Source: JAOUEA01 sp039933515
Lineage (GTDB): Bacteria; Actinomycetota; UBA4738; HRBIN12
Direction: 5' to 3'
NCBI GenBank assembly: GCA_039933515.1
Contig: JBDTNY010000031.1
Coordinates: 1-15,480, forward strand
Length of the DNA stretch: 15,480 nt
Below, piece after piece: positions 14,387-15,480 of this stretch. The notes beneath the pieces are model-generated. The model did not search any database, was not told the DNA's origin, and worked only from the letters and a program-made list of their open reading frames with translations. The number at the start of each line of letters is the position of its first letter. Positions within the stretch are counted from its first letter, which is position 1. The translations under genes were made by a program, and so were the position numbers.

Positions 14387-15429
14387 GCGAGCCAGCGTGC
14401 GCCTTCGCTCGGCCCGAACCCCACCAACATCTGACCGCCCGTGAAGTCCGACTCAGACAGGATCGTCGTGCGCAGCTTCGGCGGCACCGCGTCCCGCCAC
14501 TCGAACGACGGGTCGTCGAATCGTTCGCGGGTGAGCGCCGTGAGCGGGGGCTGGTAGCCGTTCCACGTGAAGTTCGCCATGCCGACGTCGACCTGCAACA
14601 GGTGGTCGATGAACGCGTGTGCAAGGTCGGGGTTGCGGCCCCTGGCGCAGATCGCCATCAGGTCGCACCCGACGACCTTGCCGGTCGGTGGCGACCAGTA
14701 CCGGAGGAGCTCCACACGCTCCGGGTAGCCCTCCTCCTCGGCGTACCTGCGGGCCGTCAGGATGTCGCCCGACCACGCCTGATGGATCGAGAACTCCCCG
14801 CTCGGAAGCCCATCCCACGCGCCGTCGGCCGTGAACTCGATCCCCACGTCGCGGACCGCGGTCGCCAGGTCGCCGGCAGCGGCCGAGAGCTCGTCGTCGG
14901 TGGCGGCGCGCACGTCGACGATGCCGCGCCGCTGCAAGGCGAGCGACAGCGCCTCGCGGTAGTCGTCGTACATCCCGACCGCCCCTCGGTACCGAGGGTT
15001 CCAGAAGACGTCGAAGGGCTGGGAGAGCGCATCGGGCGCGTCGGCGGGCGCCACGCGGTCGTGGCGCCAGCCGATCCCGCTGGAGTACACGGTGTACGGC
15101 ACGGTGTAGCGCGCGCCAGGGTCGTAGAACGGACCGTCCTGCGAACGGAACGACGGCCAGAGGTTGCCGAGGTTCGGGAGCTGTCCGTGGTCGAGAGGAC
15201 GCAGCAAGCGATCGGCGATCAGCCCGTCGAGCACGTCCACGGTGGGAAAGAAGATGTCGTAGTCCGTTACCGGATCGGCGAGCACCGCCACCGCCTCGTC
15301 GACGTGGGTGAAGCTGTCGACCTGCACGGTCACGTCATCGTCACGGAACCGCCGCTCGAACGATCGCAACACATCGTGCGCGAGGTAGTCTTTCCACTCG
15401 TACACGCGGAGCACCGCTCCACGCTCCAC
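14356..15429 (-). CDS. Second PotD-like binding protein, lacking a signal peptide (possibly interrupted)
   Basis: This 357-residue protein is a clear paralogue of the PotD at 6284-7555. The two match from VLRVYEWKDY (versus TLQVYNWDSY) through DIFFPTVDVL, GPFYDPG, YTVPYTVYSSG, HQAWSGD and FTWNGYQPP to the C-terminus. It should bind a polyamine-like ligand. The pocket segment YDDYREAL keeps the Asp/Glu pair of E. coli PotD, while the pocket Trp before the conserved Asp is Gly. The first usable start is GTG at 15429, and the frame upstream meets TAA at 15451-15453. No Tat or Sec signal or lipobox precedes the domain, unlike its paralogue. Similarity seems to begin just before the GTG (RPVERGAVL versus TPIEEGATL), so the true N-terminus may have been cut off by the TAA. 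It may be a pseudogene, a cytoplasmic sensor, or a sequence error. Confidence 0.78.
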   Translation of the reverse strand: MERGAVLRVYEWKDYLAHDVLRSFERRFRDDDVTVQVDSFTHVDEAVAVLADPVTDYDIFFPTVDVLDGLIADRLLRPLDHGQLPNLGNLWPSFRSQDGPFYDPGARYTVPYTVYSSGIGWRHDRVAPADAPDALSQPFDVFWNPRYRGAVGMYDDYREALSLALQRRGIVDVRAATDDELSAAAGDLATAVRDVGIEFTADGAWDGLPSGEFSIHQAWSGDILTARRYAEEEGYPERVELLRYWSPPTGKVVGCDLMAICARGRNPDLAHAFIDHLLQVDVGMANFTWNGYQPPLTALTRERFDDPSFEWRDAVPPKLRTTILSESDFTGGQMLVGFGPSEGARWLAQWNRVVGDA

Positions 15430-15480
15430 CGGACGGCCGCTCTGGAAGGCTTATAGCACCGGGCCGGATGCCGATGTGCT
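15430..15480 (-). other. Window-edge segment upstream of the second PotD-like gene
   Basis: Read on the minus strand in the same frame, this encodes STSASGPVL, a TAA stop, then AFQSGRP. A Ser/Ala/Gly-rich stretch is what follows the lipobox Cys in many binding lipoproteins. Alternatively, TGCTATAAG (15450-15458 on the minus strand) resembles an extended -10 promoter element. The window ends before either reading can be settled. Confidence 0.3.

Noticed and set aside
13927..15456. 509-codon plus-strand reading frame spanning the hypothetical gene and the second PotD-like gene
   Set aside because: It is a composite of out-of-frame and antisense sequence, with Arg/His/Asp-rich composition. The frames it covers have signal-anchor and PotD homology.
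1..15480. CRISPR arrays, tRNA or rRNA genes, insertion-sequence ends and long direct repeats
   Set aside because: Reading both strands I found no regularly spaced repeats, cloverleaf-like sequence, transposase motif or flanking terminal repeats.

Overview
The window is high-GC, gene-dense bacterial DNA. GTG starts are frequent, neighbouring genes overlap by 4 to 8 bases, and the codon use is strongly G/C-ending. Together with the Tat-exported lipoprotein, this suggests an actinobacterial (Actinomycetota-type) chromosome, possibly from an uncultured lineage. This is inference: no rRNA, tRNA or taxonomic marker is present. I see no insertion sequence, phage gene, CRISPR array or RNA gene.

Layout. 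(1) Positions 3-413, plus strand: the C-terminal end of a GMC-family (choline-dehydrogenase-like) oxidoreductase, cut by the window edge. (2) Positions 439-6142, minus strand: one compact five-gene unit. In transcription order it encodes an FAD amine oxidase, a HAD hydrolase, a crotonase-fold enoyl-CoA hydratase, an NDP-forming acyl-CoA synthetase and an EamA/DMT transporter. Every junction overlaps (4, 8, 4 and 4 bases), so they are probably co-transcribed and translationally coupled. (3) Positions 6284-9437, plus strand and divergent from the amine oxidase: a polyamine-type ABC importer operon with a Tat lipoprotein PotD and permeases PotB and PotC. Its ATPase PotA (9476-10591) follows on the opposite strand, converging on potC across a hairpin. 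(4) Positions 10674-13339: an MFS permease (plus) and an aldehyde dehydrogenase (minus) that meet tail to tail, sharing a CTAG tetramer in which each strand has its stop codon. (5) Positions 13455-15429: a small dimeric alpha/beta-barrel (ABM-like) protein (minus), a short membrane-anchored protein of unknown function (plus), and a second PotD-like binding protein (minus) whose reading frame is closed by TAA where a signal peptide would be expected.

How the parts may work together (inference). PotD, PotB, PotC and PotA import a di- or polyamine. The amine oxidase deaminates an amine to an aldehyde and H2O2, and the aldehyde dehydrogenase oxidises the aldehyde to an acid. The acyl-CoA synthetase and enoyl-CoA hydratase could then activate and process a carboxylic acid. 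A choline-to-betaine reading is also possible, because the GMC oxidoreductase and the aldehyde dehydrogenase are both of the general types used there. No dedicated transcription regulator is visible.

The most notable points are the signal-less or interrupted second PotD, pocket residues in both PotD proteins that differ from those of E. coli PotD, the crotonase with Asp at both usual Glu positions, and operator-like inverted repeats in the divergent intergenic regions. I did not find a clearly novel system. The locus reads as an unusual assembly of known families.
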